Shown here: piece by piece, positions 27,578 to 35,699 of the stretch
Numbering within the stretch: position 1 is the first letter of the stretch
How the letters are laid out: every line of letters starts with the position of its first letter
From: GCA-002733465 sp039969155
GTDB lineage: Bacteria; Pseudomonadota; Gammaproteobacteria; Enterobacterales; Kangiellaceae
DNA: 64,000 nucleotides
Direction: 5' to 3'
Assembly: GCA_039969155.1 (NCBI GenBank)
Contig: JBDVOJ010000015.1
Coordinates: 1-64,000 of the forward strand
Program-made: the position numbers and the translations under genes
Notes under the pieces: model-generated
Seen by the model: only the letters and a program-made list of their open reading frames with translations
The model's database searches: none
Told to the model about the DNA's origin: nothing

Positions 27578-27993
27578 GCATTAAACCTCTATCTAAATGA
27601 TAATTAAAACGGAGCAATCCTTCGCGAATGACATTTTGGTTGGCAACTGAGCTGTCTCAACTCAGGAATTCTTGAACAAACTCTACTTAATCTGATTAGT
27701 TAGAAAAACCACTTCGTTCGCAGAATCGTTATCGCATGCGGCTATATACAGATATAGAATACAAACGATCTTTTGACTGAGAACCAACACTCAGTTTTAA
27801 TCAAGGCTATATCATCTGCCGACAAGCGGTTGAAAAACAGTTACCAAGGGCAACAGATTTTTCCAAAGTTAGCTCCCGAAATCGTCCTACAACATTAGAT
27901 AAAGTATAGACCGTAACCGTATGCCTGAGCGTTAATTATTGTTAAAATAAGGAACATTCATCACACTTCACCAACTTTAGAAGGTTCAAAATT
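27578..27993. other. Divergent intergenic region between the DUF1631 gene and nadC
   Basis: 416 bases without a gene. On the plus strand, TTGACT (27773-27778), 17 bases, TTTAAT (27796-27801) is a possible nadC promoter. It overlaps a small inverted repeat ACTGAG-8-CTCAGT that could be an operator. Nothing else stands out. Confidence 0.35.
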
Positions 27994-28872
27994 TTGGATC
28001 CCCAATTATTTCGTAATGCTTTGAATAGCGAGATTAAACAAATGTGTGCTATCGCATTGGCAGAAGATCTAAATTCCCCGCAGGGGAGTGACATCACAGC
28101 AGAGCTTATTCCGGAGCAAACTCAAGCCAATGCCACACTAATTACACGGGAAGATGCTGTAATTTGCGGAGTAAACTGGGTAGAAAAGATATATCAACTA
28201 TTAGGAAACGATGTTCAGGTTAAATGGAAAGTCGCTGATGGTTCCATAGTAGAAGCTGGTGACACAATATGTGAAATCAGTGGTAACGCAAGACAACTCC
28301 TCACTGGCGAGCGCGCCGCGATGAACTTTTTACAGTCACTTTCAGCAACTGCAACGTTAACTAATCAATATGTCGAATTGATCAAAAAGACTCAGTGTAA
28401 ACTACTAGATACTCGTAAAACCGTTCCAGGAATGCGTTACGGTCAAAAGTATGCGGTCAAATGTGGTGGCGGCGTCAACCATAGAATAGGGCTTTCTGAT
28501 GCCTATCTAATAAAAGAAAACCATATCATGGCATGCGGCGGTATATTGGCTGCGCTTTCTCAGGCAAAAACCCAGCATCCCAACACAATGGTGGAAATAG
28601 AAGTTGAATCATTGCAAGAATTAAAATTAGCCATCGAAGGTAAGGCTGACGTAATCATGCTGGATAATTTCGATATCGAACAGCTTAAACGAGCTAGATC
28701 ATTAGTAGATTCAACCGCACCGACTATCAAATTAGAAGCTTCAGGAAATGTTAATAAGCAAACCATCGCCGATATAGCAGCGACCGGAGTAGACTTTATT
28801 TCGGTCGGAGCTCTAACCAAAGACATAAAAGCCGTTGATTTATCGTTGAGAATCAATCTAACGACCAAATAA
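27994..28872 (+). CDS. nadC: Quinolinate phosphoribosyltransferase
   Basis: A 292-residue enzyme that converts quinolinate and PRPP to nicotinate mononucleotide, carbon dioxide and pyrophosphate in de novo NAD synthesis. Signatures: GERAAMNFLQSLSATAT, LLDTRKTVPGMR, HRIGLSDAYLIKENH, and the C-terminal EASGNV and ISVGALT. The start is TTG 27994 with AGAAGG nine bases upstream. It sits upstream of the pilin genes, as in E. coli (nadC-ppdD). Confidence 0.96.
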   Translation: MDPQLFRNALNSEIKQMCAIALAEDLNSPQGSDITAELIPEQTQANATLITREDAVICGVNWVEKIYQLLGNDVQVKWKVADGSIVEAGDTICEISGNARQLLTGERAAMNFLQSLSATATLTNQYVELIKKTQCKLLDTRKTVPGMRYGQKYAVKCGGGVNHRIGLSDAYLIKENHIMACGGILAALSQAKTQHPNTMVEIEVESLQELKLAIEGKADVIMLDNFDIEQLKRARSLVDSTAPTIKLEASGNVNKQTIADIAATGVDFISVGALTKDIKAVDLSLRINLTTK

Positions 28873-28914
28873 CTTTGAACATATTCATTCTATTGTTTAA
28901 AACAGCGTTATTAG

Positions 28915-28984
28915 TGTGACCTAATCTGTCACTTTGCGTAAAAAAATGTGACGTAGCTCGCAGCTTTGTGACGTAAATTGTCAG
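28915..28984 (+). promoter_or_regulatory. Cluster of GTGAC/GTCAC half-sites upstream of pilA
   Basis: GTGAC-7-GTCAC (28916-28932) forms an inverted pair. Then TGTGACGT occurs twice as a direct repeat (from 28947 and 28967), followed by TGTCAG (28979-28984). The cluster lies about 210-280 bases before the sigma-54 promoter, the right distance for an enhancer. A PilR-type activator is my inference. Confidence 0.45.
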
Positions 28985-29193
28985 TTTTGAGATACGCTTT
29001 CTAACTATTCTCAGTTATTTTGTTCAGTAGAGCCCAATTCCAATAAATATTTCCACACTATTTCTACAAAATATTTATAGGACTAAAAACACCCTAACCA
29101 ATTGAATAATAAGTATTATCTTAATTGCTAACGTGCCGTCCCCTTGGCAATAAAGCACAGTTTTCCGACGAAAATGTAACAAACTTTGTAAAC

Positions 29194-29210
29194 TTGGCAC
29201 CCCCTTTGCA
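29194..29210 (+). promoter_or_regulatory. Sigma-54 promoter for pilA
   Basis: TTGGCAC (29194-29200), five bases, TTGCA (29206-29210): the GG and GC doublets have the required 10-base separation and the sequence matches the -24/-12 consensus almost fully. Pilin genes in Pseudomonas and relatives are known to be sigma-54 and PilR dependent. Predicted transcription start is near 29221, leaving a leader of about 130 bases. Confidence 0.85.
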
Positions 29211-29353
29211 ATTTAAGATTCCGAAAACAAAATTTCTTGATGTTTCAAAGAAATGGTCTACTTTTTAACTAGGAAAGCTATTTCTTTACAACATTAACAA
29301 ATTAGCTGAACTTTTAATTTCATTTACACTTAAACAAACTGAGGTTTCACACC

Positions 29354-29797
29354 ATGAAAAAAGTACAATCAGGTTTTACACTTATTGAATTAATGATCGT
29401 TGTTGCGATTATCGGAATTTTAGCTGCAATCGCGTTGCCTGCTTATCAGGATTATACTATTCGTTCAAAAGTAACTGAAGGGTTATCGCTTGCTGCTGGG
29501 GCAAAAGTAGCTGTTTCGGAAACCAATGCTTCTCTTGGCGCGTTGCCGACTACAAATGCAGGAGCGGGTTTAGCAGCTGCCACAGATATCAGTGGTAATG
29601 CTGTCACTTCTGTTACTGTTGGTGCTGCTGGAGTAATAACAGTACTATTTAACAATACACTGGGTGGTGACCCTTCAATGGATGCTCAATCTATTACTTT
29701 GACGCCTACTGTTACTCCAGGCGCAATTACTTGGGAATGTGCTATTGGTGCCGACGCAACTAGATACAAATACGTGCCTGCAAATTGCAGAAACTAG
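29354..29797 (+). CDS. pilA: Type IVa major pilin
   Basis: A 147-residue prepilin. The leader MKKVQSG is cut before Phe8; FTLIELMIVVAIIGILAAIALPAYQDY is the N-terminal helix start, with Glu5 of the mature chain. Two C-terminal cysteines (WECAIG and VPANC) form the usual D-loop disulfide. GAGG lies before the ATG. Own sigma-54 promoter and a strong terminator indicate a separately and highly transcribed gene ahead of pilBCD. Confidence 0.96.
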   Translation: MKKVQSGFTLIELMIVVAIIGILAAIALPAYQDYTIRSKVTEGLSLAAGAKVAVSETNASLGALPTTNAGAGLAAATDISGNAVTSVTVGAAGVITVLFNNTLGGDPSMDAQSITLTPTVTPGAITWECAIGADATRYKYVPANCRN

Positions 29798-29822
29798 ATT
29801 TAGCTTAAACTGTTGATTTAAT

Positions 29823-29855
29823 AGCCGGGCTTTAATTAAAGACCCGGCTTTTTTA
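29823..29855 (+). terminator. Intrinsic terminator after pilA
   Basis: AGCCGGG and CCCGGCT enclose a TTTAATTAAA core and are followed by TTTTTT. Strong and closely behind the pilA stop. Confidence 0.92.
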
Positions 29856-30067
29856 TGTTTCAAGTTACAAGGTAACTACAAAGTATCTACTTTTTTACTG
29901 AAATGATTTCACACTCTCTCCTTAATTTTATCCACATCTAATTGATTTCTAACTAAAAACAAGAAATTTGGTTTCGCCTAGACTATACTTGTAATACAAA
30001 ATCGTTTTGATATTCTTCGTTAGAATATACAATAGAATCAAGCAACCGTAATTGGAATAAAGTAAAC

Positions 30068-31786
30068 ATGGTATCGGCAACCAAACCAGCCACGGTAGTA
30101 AGTGGTTTAGCTAGAAAACTAATAATTGATGGGTTCCTTGACGAGTCCGCGGCTATAGAGGCAATAGATTCTGCGAATCGCAATAGAGAGCACTTAGTTT
30201 CGTACCTTGTGAATAATAATTTTGCTGATTCAAAGACCATCGCTGTAGCGGCATCAATAGAATTTGGAGTCCCCTTATTTGACATAGACTCGATAGATTA
30301 TGAACAAATTGCTGTAGCTCATATAAGTGAGTCTTTAATTAAGAAACACCATTCAATTCCACTTTTCAAAAGAGGCAAAAGGTTATACGTCGGGGTTTCG
30401 GATCCAACAAACCTGTCCGCATTAGACGAGTTTAAGTTTCATTCAGGTCTAACAACAGAAGCAGTGCTTCTAGAAGAGAGTAAACTTCAAAACCTAATTG
30501 AAAAAATTCTCGAAGAAAAAGAAAACCAGGAAATGGGTAGTTTCGAAGATGAGGACTTCGAGGATCTAGACCTTGAGACAGTAGACGATGACTCTCGAAC
30601 CGAGGACGATGATGCTGGTGCAGATGAAGCACCTATTGTACGTTTTGTGAATAAAATTCTTTTAGATGCGATTAAAAAAGGCGCATCAGATCTGCATTTT
30701 GAACCCTATGAAAAACGTTACCGCGTGAGGTTTAGAATAGATGGTATTCTAGCAGAAGTTGCTAGCCCACCAATCAACCTAGCAACTAGAATTTCTGCTC
30801 GTCTAAAAGTTATGTCTAAATTAGATATATCAGAAAAGCGCCAACCACAAGATGGAAGAATTAAGCTCAAACTATCGAAGACAAAATCAATCGATTTCCG
30901 TGTCAGTACTCTCCCAACGTTGTTTGGCGAAAAAATAGTTATGCGTATTCTGGATTCAGCTGCGGCTCAGTTGGGAATTGATGTGCTAGGCTATGAAGAA
31001 GAACAAAAAGCCCTTTATCTCGAAGCATTGCATAAACCACAGGGTATGGTACTTGTGACAGGCCCAACGGGAAGTGGTAAAACAGTTTCACTTTACACTG
31101 GAGTCAACATAATTAATACCGTCGAAGCCAATATATCAACAGCGGAAGACCCAGTGGAGATAAACCTCGAAGGAGTCAATCAGGTTAACGTAAACCCTAA
31201 ACAAGGTCTCACTTTTGCTTCGGCTTTACGCTCATTTTTACGTCAAGATCCCGACATAGTTTTGGTTGGTGAGATTCGTGATCTTGAAACAGCTGAAATC
31301 GCAATAAAGGCTGCTCAAACAGGCCATTTGGTGTTGTCTACCCTTCACACCAATAGCGCACCCGAAACTATTACGAGAATGGTTAATATGGGTGTTCCTG
31401 CATTTAATATCGCAACTAGTGTAAATTTGGTAATAGCTCAACGTCTTGCTAGAAGGCTGTGCGAAAACTGCAAGAATGAGGTGCAATTGCCTCAAGAAGT
31501 ACTTATACAAGCAGGGTTTAAGGAAAAAGAATTAGGAACTTTCAAAATATTTGAACCAGTCGGTTGCGATAAATGCACTAACGGCTACAAGGGAAGAGTT
31601 GGCGTATATCAAGTAATGAAGTTTTCTAAAGAAATGGGCCAAATCCTAATGGAAGGTGGCAATGCTTTAGATATTGCGAACCAAGCAGAGAAAGAAGGTG
31701 TTAATGACTTACACCGCTCTGCACTATTAAAAGTGATGCAGGGAGTTACTTCTCTGGCTGAAGTTAGCCGAGTCACACAACACTAG
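30068..31786 (+). CDS. pilB: Type IV pilus extension ATPase PilB
   Basis: A 572-residue secretion-type ATPase that powers pilus extension. An N-terminal MshEN/GspE-type domain is followed by an unusually acidic linker (about 157-193, rich in Asp and Glu), then the ATPase core: Walker A GPTGSGKT (332-339), Walker B with DIVLVGEIRDLETAE, histidine box HLVLSTLHTN. A four-cysteine zinc site is present (CENC, later CDKC). First of pilB-pilC-pilD. MshEN domains of some PilB proteins bind cyclic di-GMP; here that is only possible. Confidence 0.96.
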   Translation: MVSATKPATVVSGLARKLIIDGFLDESAAIEAIDSANRNREHLVSYLVNNNFADSKTIAVAASIEFGVPLFDIDSIDYEQIAVAHISESLIKKHHSIPLFKRGKRLYVGVSDPTNLSALDEFKFHSGLTTEAVLLEESKLQNLIEKILEEKENQEMGSFEDEDFEDLDLETVDDDSRTEDDDAGADEAPIVRFVNKILLDAIKKGASDLHFEPYEKRYRVRFRIDGILAEVASPPINLATRISARLKVMSKLDISEKRQPQDGRIKLKLSKTKSIDFRVSTLPTLFGEKIVMRILDSAAAQLGIDVLGYEEEQKALYLEALHKPQGMVLVTGPTGSGKTVSLYTGVNIINTVEANISTAEDPVEINLEGVNQVNVNPKQGLTFASALRSFLRQDPDIVLVGEIRDLETAEIAIKAAQTGHLVLSTLHTNSAPETITRMVNMGVPAFNIATSVNLVIAQRLARRLCENCKNEVQLPQEVLIQAGFKEKELGTFKIFEPVGCDKCTNGYKGRVGVYQVMKFSKEMGQILMEGGNALDIANQAEKEGVNDLHRSALLKVMQGVTSLAEVSRVTQH

Positions 31787-31895
31787 AAATACGTTCAGCA
31801 TGTGACATCAGCCTCAAATTCAGATGTCTAGTTGGGAATTCATTGTAACTTCAACTAGAATACTAAATAGTAAGTCTCTAATAAAGGATAGGTTT

Positions 31896-33167
31896 ATGGC
31901 TGTTCAAGCCCTTAAAAAAAATCGAGCCCCGGCAAGTAGAACCAAGGCAGCTAAGGCCCCAAAGCAACTAAATTTCAAATGGGAAGGAGCTGACAAAAAG
32001 GGCCAAAAAATTAAAGGCGAAATGACGGCTGAAACTCCGGCTATTGTCAAAGCCCAGTTAAGAAAACAAGGTATTAGCCCATTAAAGGTTAATAAAGTTG
32101 CTGCACCTTTATTTGGAGGAGGTAAAGGAAAACCTGTTGAACCCGCAGACGTTGCAATGTTTTCCCGCCAGATAGCGACTATGATGAAAGCCGGTGTACC
32201 ACTGGTTCAATCTTTTGATATTATCGGTCGAGGGCATGAAAAGCCTTCGGTTCAAGAATTGTTGCTCAGCGTAAAAGCAGATGTAGAGTCGGGACAAACC
32301 ATGGCTGACTCTCTCAGAAAACACCCTAAAGAATTCGATGACCTATTCTGCGACTTAGTTGATGCTGGAGAGCAATCCGGGTCGCTAGAAGGAATGCTAG
32401 ATAGGATTGCAACATATAAAGAAAAGACCGAAGCTCTGAAGTCCAAAATCAAGAAAGCCTTAAACTATCCGATTGCAGTTGTAGTAATTGCAGTAATCGT
32501 AACGTCTATTTTACTCGTAAAGGTTGTGCCGCAATTTCAAGATATTTTCGAAGGTTTCGGGGCTGAACTTCCAGGTTTCACACTTTTCGTAATTGGAATT
32601 TCTGACTTCATGGTCGCATACTGGTGGGTGTTTTTATTTGCAATAGTGGCGTTTGTTTTTACTTACAAGTCCATGCTATCAAAGTCCAAAAACATGAGAG
32701 ACAACCAAGATAGATTTCTGCTGAAAGCGCCTGTCATCGGTGAGATTCTGCACAAAGCAGCCATAGCTAGATATACAAGGACACTTTCAACGACATTTGC
32801 AGCGGGTGTACCTTTAGTAGAAGCATTAGACTCAGCAGCGGGTGCGTCTGGAAACGCATTGTACAGAGATGCCATTATCAGTGTTAAAAATGATGTAACG
32901 ACCGGTATGCAGATGAACATGGCCATGCAGTCAACAGGGGTCTTTCCAAACATGGTTGTGCAAATGATAGCAATCGGTGAGGAGTCCGGAAGCATTGATG
33001 CGATGTTGAGTAAAATAGCTGATATATACGAACAACAAGTAGATGACGCGGTTGATGGACTTAGTGCCCTTCTCGAACCTCTAATAATGTCGGTATTAGG
33101 TGTTTTGGTTGGTGGATTAATCATCGCTATGTATCTTCCAATTTTCCAGTTGGGTCAAGTTGTTTAG
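31896..33167 (+). CDS. pilC: Type IV pilus inner-membrane platform protein PilC
   Basis: A 423-residue protein with two GspF domains, each followed by membrane helices, that anchors the pilus motor. Signatures include FSRQIATMMKAGVPLVQSFDI, and ARYTRTLSTTFAAGVPLVEALD in the second domain. I choose ATG 31896 because AAAGGA lies seven bases upstream and the length then fits the family; an in-frame start at 31824 would add 24 residues without a ribosome binding site. It lies between pilB and pilD. Confidence 0.95.
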   Translation: MAVQALKKNRAPASRTKAAKAPKQLNFKWEGADKKGQKIKGEMTAETPAIVKAQLRKQGISPLKVNKVAAPLFGGGKGKPVEPADVAMFSRQIATMMKAGVPLVQSFDIIGRGHEKPSVQELLLSVKADVESGQTMADSLRKHPKEFDDLFCDLVDAGEQSGSLEGMLDRIATYKEKTEALKSKIKKALNYPIAVVVIAVIVTSILLVKVVPQFQDIFEGFGAELPGFTLFVIGISDFMVAYWWVFLFAIVAFVFTYKSMLSKSKNMRDNQDRFLLKAPVIGEILHKAAIARYTRTLSTTFAAGVPLVEALDSAAGASGNALYRDAIISVKNDVTTGMQMNMAMQSTGVFPNMVVQMIAIGEESGSIDAMLSKIADIYEQQVDDAVDGLSALLEPLIMSVLGVLVGGLIIAMYLPIFQLGQVV

Positions 33168-33218
33168 TTCTATTAAAGGTACCCATACGACGATTTCAAT
33201 TAACAAAGATAACAATAA

Positions 33219-34124
33219 ATGAACCAAATCATCGATGCTCTGCAACACAATACGCCGATTTTAATCGGCGTTATTTTTGTCTTCGGCCTACTAGTAGGCA
33301 GCTTCCTCAACGTTGTTATTTTCCGCTACCCCATCACTCTATTCCGCGAATGGGAGTCGATGGCAAAAGAGGTTCTAATTGAGCGCGGGTTTAAGCTCAC
33401 TCCTCCGGCTGAATCATTCGATAAACAACCTGAAAAGTTTAACTTAGTCGTGCCCCGCTCTGCATGCCCTTCATGCGGCCACAAAATTACTAGTCTTGAG
33501 AATATTCCTTTAATCAGTTACTTGGTACTAAAAGGAAAATGCAGAGAATGCAAGACCTCTATTTCTATCCGCTACCCGTTTGTTGAGCTGCTTACTGGCG
33601 TGTGTTTTGCGGTTGCAGCCCAACATTTTGGTTTTGGCTGGCCATTAGCGGCTGTTTTGCTGATTACAGCCTACTTTATAGCGATGAGTTTCATCGATAT
33701 CGATCATCAAATTTTGCCCGATACGATGACCCTTCCCTTGGTCTGGTTTGCATTAGTTTGTTCATTTCAATCGCTGTTTATCCCTCTTGAGCAAGCGGTA
33801 TTGGGAGCATTAGTTGGTTATTTATCATTGTGGAGTGTTTACTGGTTATTTAAGCTAATTACCGGCAAAGAAGGAATGGGCCATGGCGACTTTAAGTTAT
33901 TAGCAGTTATAGGGGCTTTAGTTGGATGGCAACAGGTAGGTCTAGTGATCGTCCTTTCAGCTGGTGTCGGCGCTATTATTGGCGGCTTGATGATGGTCAT
34001 TCAAGGCAAAGACAAAGGAACGAAAATTCCATTTGGTCCCTACCTCGCAGTTGCTGGCTGGATTACACTACTCTGGGGCGACATTATTATCGATGCGTAT
34101 ATGAGATTTTCTGGACTCGCATAG
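33219..34124 (+). CDS. pilD: Prepilin leader peptidase / N-methyltransferase PilD
   Basis: A 301-residue polytopic membrane protein. It shows the four-cysteine cytoplasmic zinc site (CPSC and CREC), the GSFLNVVIFRYP start, and the two active-site aspartates in FIDIDHQILPD and GMGHGDFKLLA. It cleaves the leader of PilA and other pseudopilins and methylates the new N terminus. Its first codons contain a perfect GC-rich hairpin followed by T-rich sequence (33252-33278), annotated separately. Confidence 0.96.
   Translation: MNQIIDALQHNTPILIGVIFVFGLLVGSFLNVVIFRYPITLFREWESMAKEVLIERGFKLTPPAESFDKQPEKFNLVVPRSACPSCGHKITSLENIPLISYLVLKGKCRECKTSISIRYPFVELLTGVCFAVAAQHFGFGWPLAAVLLITAYFIAMSFIDIDHQILPDTMTLPLVWFALVCSFQSLFIPLEQAVLGALVGYLSLWSVYWLFKLITGKEGMGHGDFKLLAVIGALVGWQQVGLVIVLSAGVGAIIGGLMMVIQGKDKGTKIPFGPYLAVAGWITLLWGDIIIDAYMRFSGLA
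33252..33278 (+). terminator. Terminator-like hairpin inside the start of pilD
   Basis: ACGCCGATT (33252-33260) and AATCGGCGT (33263-33271) are perfectly complementary; with a realistic loop the stem is seven to eight pairs, followed by TATTTTTG. It lies about 35 bases into the coding region. It may attenuate pilD relative to pilBC, or be coincidental coding sequence. Confidence 0.4.
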
Positions 34125-34156
34125 AACAGTCTTCTATTAATTGACGAGAGATTTTT

Positions 34157-34777
34157 ATGCCCGAACTCATTGTTGGCCTAACTGGGGGTATCGCTTCAGG
34201 AAAATCGCAGGTATCTAGATATTTTAAAGAACTAGGTGTTGAAGTTATAGATGCGGATGAAATTGCACATGAGCTTTTTAGCGCCGACTCACCTCATTTA
34301 ACAACTTTACGAGAAGAATTTGGCGATTTAATTTTCAATCAAGATAAAACCCTCAACCGCAAAGCTTTAGGAAACATTGTTTTCTCAAATCCAGAAAAAC
34401 TCGCTTGGCTGAACCGAATGACCCACCCTCTTGTTGCTGAGCAGATCCTACAACAGCTTTCACAAAGTCATTCTCCTTACGTGATTCTTGATGTTCCACT
34501 ATTAATAAAGCTCGATGGCTCGACTCCTTCGTATCTCGGAGAAATCATTAACAGAGTGTTAGTTATTGATGTGACTGAAGAGACTCAAGTGAAAAGAGTC
34601 ATTAGGAGGGATAATATTTCTAAGGAACATGCAATGAAAATTATTTCCGCTCAAGCAACAGCCGAGCAGCGCAAAGCAAACGCGGACGATATCATTGATA
34701 ATAATGGCGGATTGCAATCCCTAAAGACCCAAGTTCTTAAGCTTCATGACTTTTATTTGTCAAAGAGCATGAGGTAA
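34157..34777 (+). CDS. coaE: Dephospho-CoA kinase
   Basis: A 206-residue P-loop kinase for the last step of coenzyme A synthesis. Walker A GLTGGIASGKSQ (7-18), DADEIAHELF and VDVTEETQVKRVIRRDN (lid arginines) are visible. It lies 32 bases after pilD, as in other gammaproteobacteria, and is probably in the same transcript. Confidence 0.95.
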   Translation: MPELIVGLTGGIASGKSQVSRYFKELGVEVIDADEIAHELFSADSPHLTTLREEFGDLIFNQDKTLNRKALGNIVFSNPEKLAWLNRMTHPLVAEQILQQLSQSHSPYVILDVPLLIKLDGSTPSYLGEIINRVLVIDVTEETQVKRVIRRDNISKEHAMKIISAQATAEQRKANADDIIDNNGGLQSLKTQVLKLHDFYLSKSMR

Positions 34778-34893
34778 CTCACAAAATTCGGCCAAATAAT
34801 CGGTGCGAATTGTTTTATCGCCTTTTCTATTAGATAATGCATTGCGAGTTAACTTGTTGTTTTCTATTACTAACGATTGCACGGAATGCCCAT

Positions 34894-35682
34894 TTGAACA
34901 GCGAACCGACTGAAAAACAAACAGCAACAACAGTGCTCTTTGAGTACCCTTTACAGGAGAATATTCGCACTTTTATGCGTTTGGAGTACCTGTTTAAACA
35001 GTTTCGCCGTAACTCTCTAGCTTCAAATGCTGACAATCACCTATACTGCCTGAAGGTATTATTTGAAATCCTTGAAATTCTCGAACGTGGCGACTCTCGT
35101 TCAGAGCTGATAAAGGAACTCTCTAGGCTACTAGATTACTTTAAAGCTTTAGAAGCGAATCCCGAAGTTGATAGCTCAAAATTGGCAAACTTTCTTAAAC
35201 AAATCAAACAATTACATCAGTGGATTCACGCGTATGCAGGTAAGTTTGGTGAGTCCCTGCGAAAATCTCCTTTTATTGTTGCGGTAAAACAGCGTACCAA
35301 TATTCCTGGTGGAAGCTGTCAATTCGATTGTCCCGAACTTCACCTGTTTCTAAGCAAGCCTCACCAGCAACGACAAAACCAACTTACCTCGATGGTTGAA
35401 GATATCAAAGGAGTAGAAACTAGTGTGGAAGTTATCTTAAGACTGATACGCGACACCGGACAATGGTCATTGCAGAAAGCGCCCATGGGAAGCTTTATGA
35501 TAGAAACCACAGACCGAACGTTTAAGCTCTTAAGAATAAAAACGACCATCGAAGGGGAGCTATTTCCTGAATTTAGTTGCGGCAAGCATAGAAGTAGTGT
35601 GCATTTTATGACCTTTAACGAGCGACATAAAAAAATGCCAGTGCAAAAAGAAATAGAATTTGAACTGGCATGTTGTTTTTAG
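34894..35682 (+). CDS. zapD: Cell division protein ZapD
   Basis: ZapD bundles FtsZ filaments at the division ring. The conserved start TTVLFEYPLQENIRTFMRLEYLF and the later GGSCQFDCPELHLFLSKP and SVHFMTFNE stretches identify it. I place the start at TTG 34894 (262 residues), because the alternative ATG 34837 adds 19 residues with three cysteines that have no family counterpart; this choice is uncertain. YacG, which often follows, is absent. Confidence 0.9.
   Translation: MNSEPTEKQTATTVLFEYPLQENIRTFMRLEYLFKQFRRNSLASNADNHLYCLKVLFEILEILERGDSRSELIKELSRLLDYFKALEANPEVDSSKLANFLKQIKQLHQWIHAYAGKFGESLRKSPFIVAVKQRTNIPGGSCQFDCPELHLFLSKPHQQRQNQLTSMVEDIKGVETSVEVILRLIRDTGQWSLQKAPMGSFMIETTDRTFKLLRIKTTIEGELFPEFSCGKHRSSVHFMTFNERHKKMPVQKEIEFELACCF
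35636..35680 (+). terminator. Terminator overlapping the end of zapD
   Basis: TGCCAGT (35636-35642) and ACTGGCA (35664-35670) form a stem with a loop of about 21 bases, followed by TGTTGTTTTT. The hairpin lies within the last codons of zapD. Loop is long, so moderate confidence. Confidence 0.45.
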
Positions 35683-35699
35683 CTTATTTTTAATTGGTT

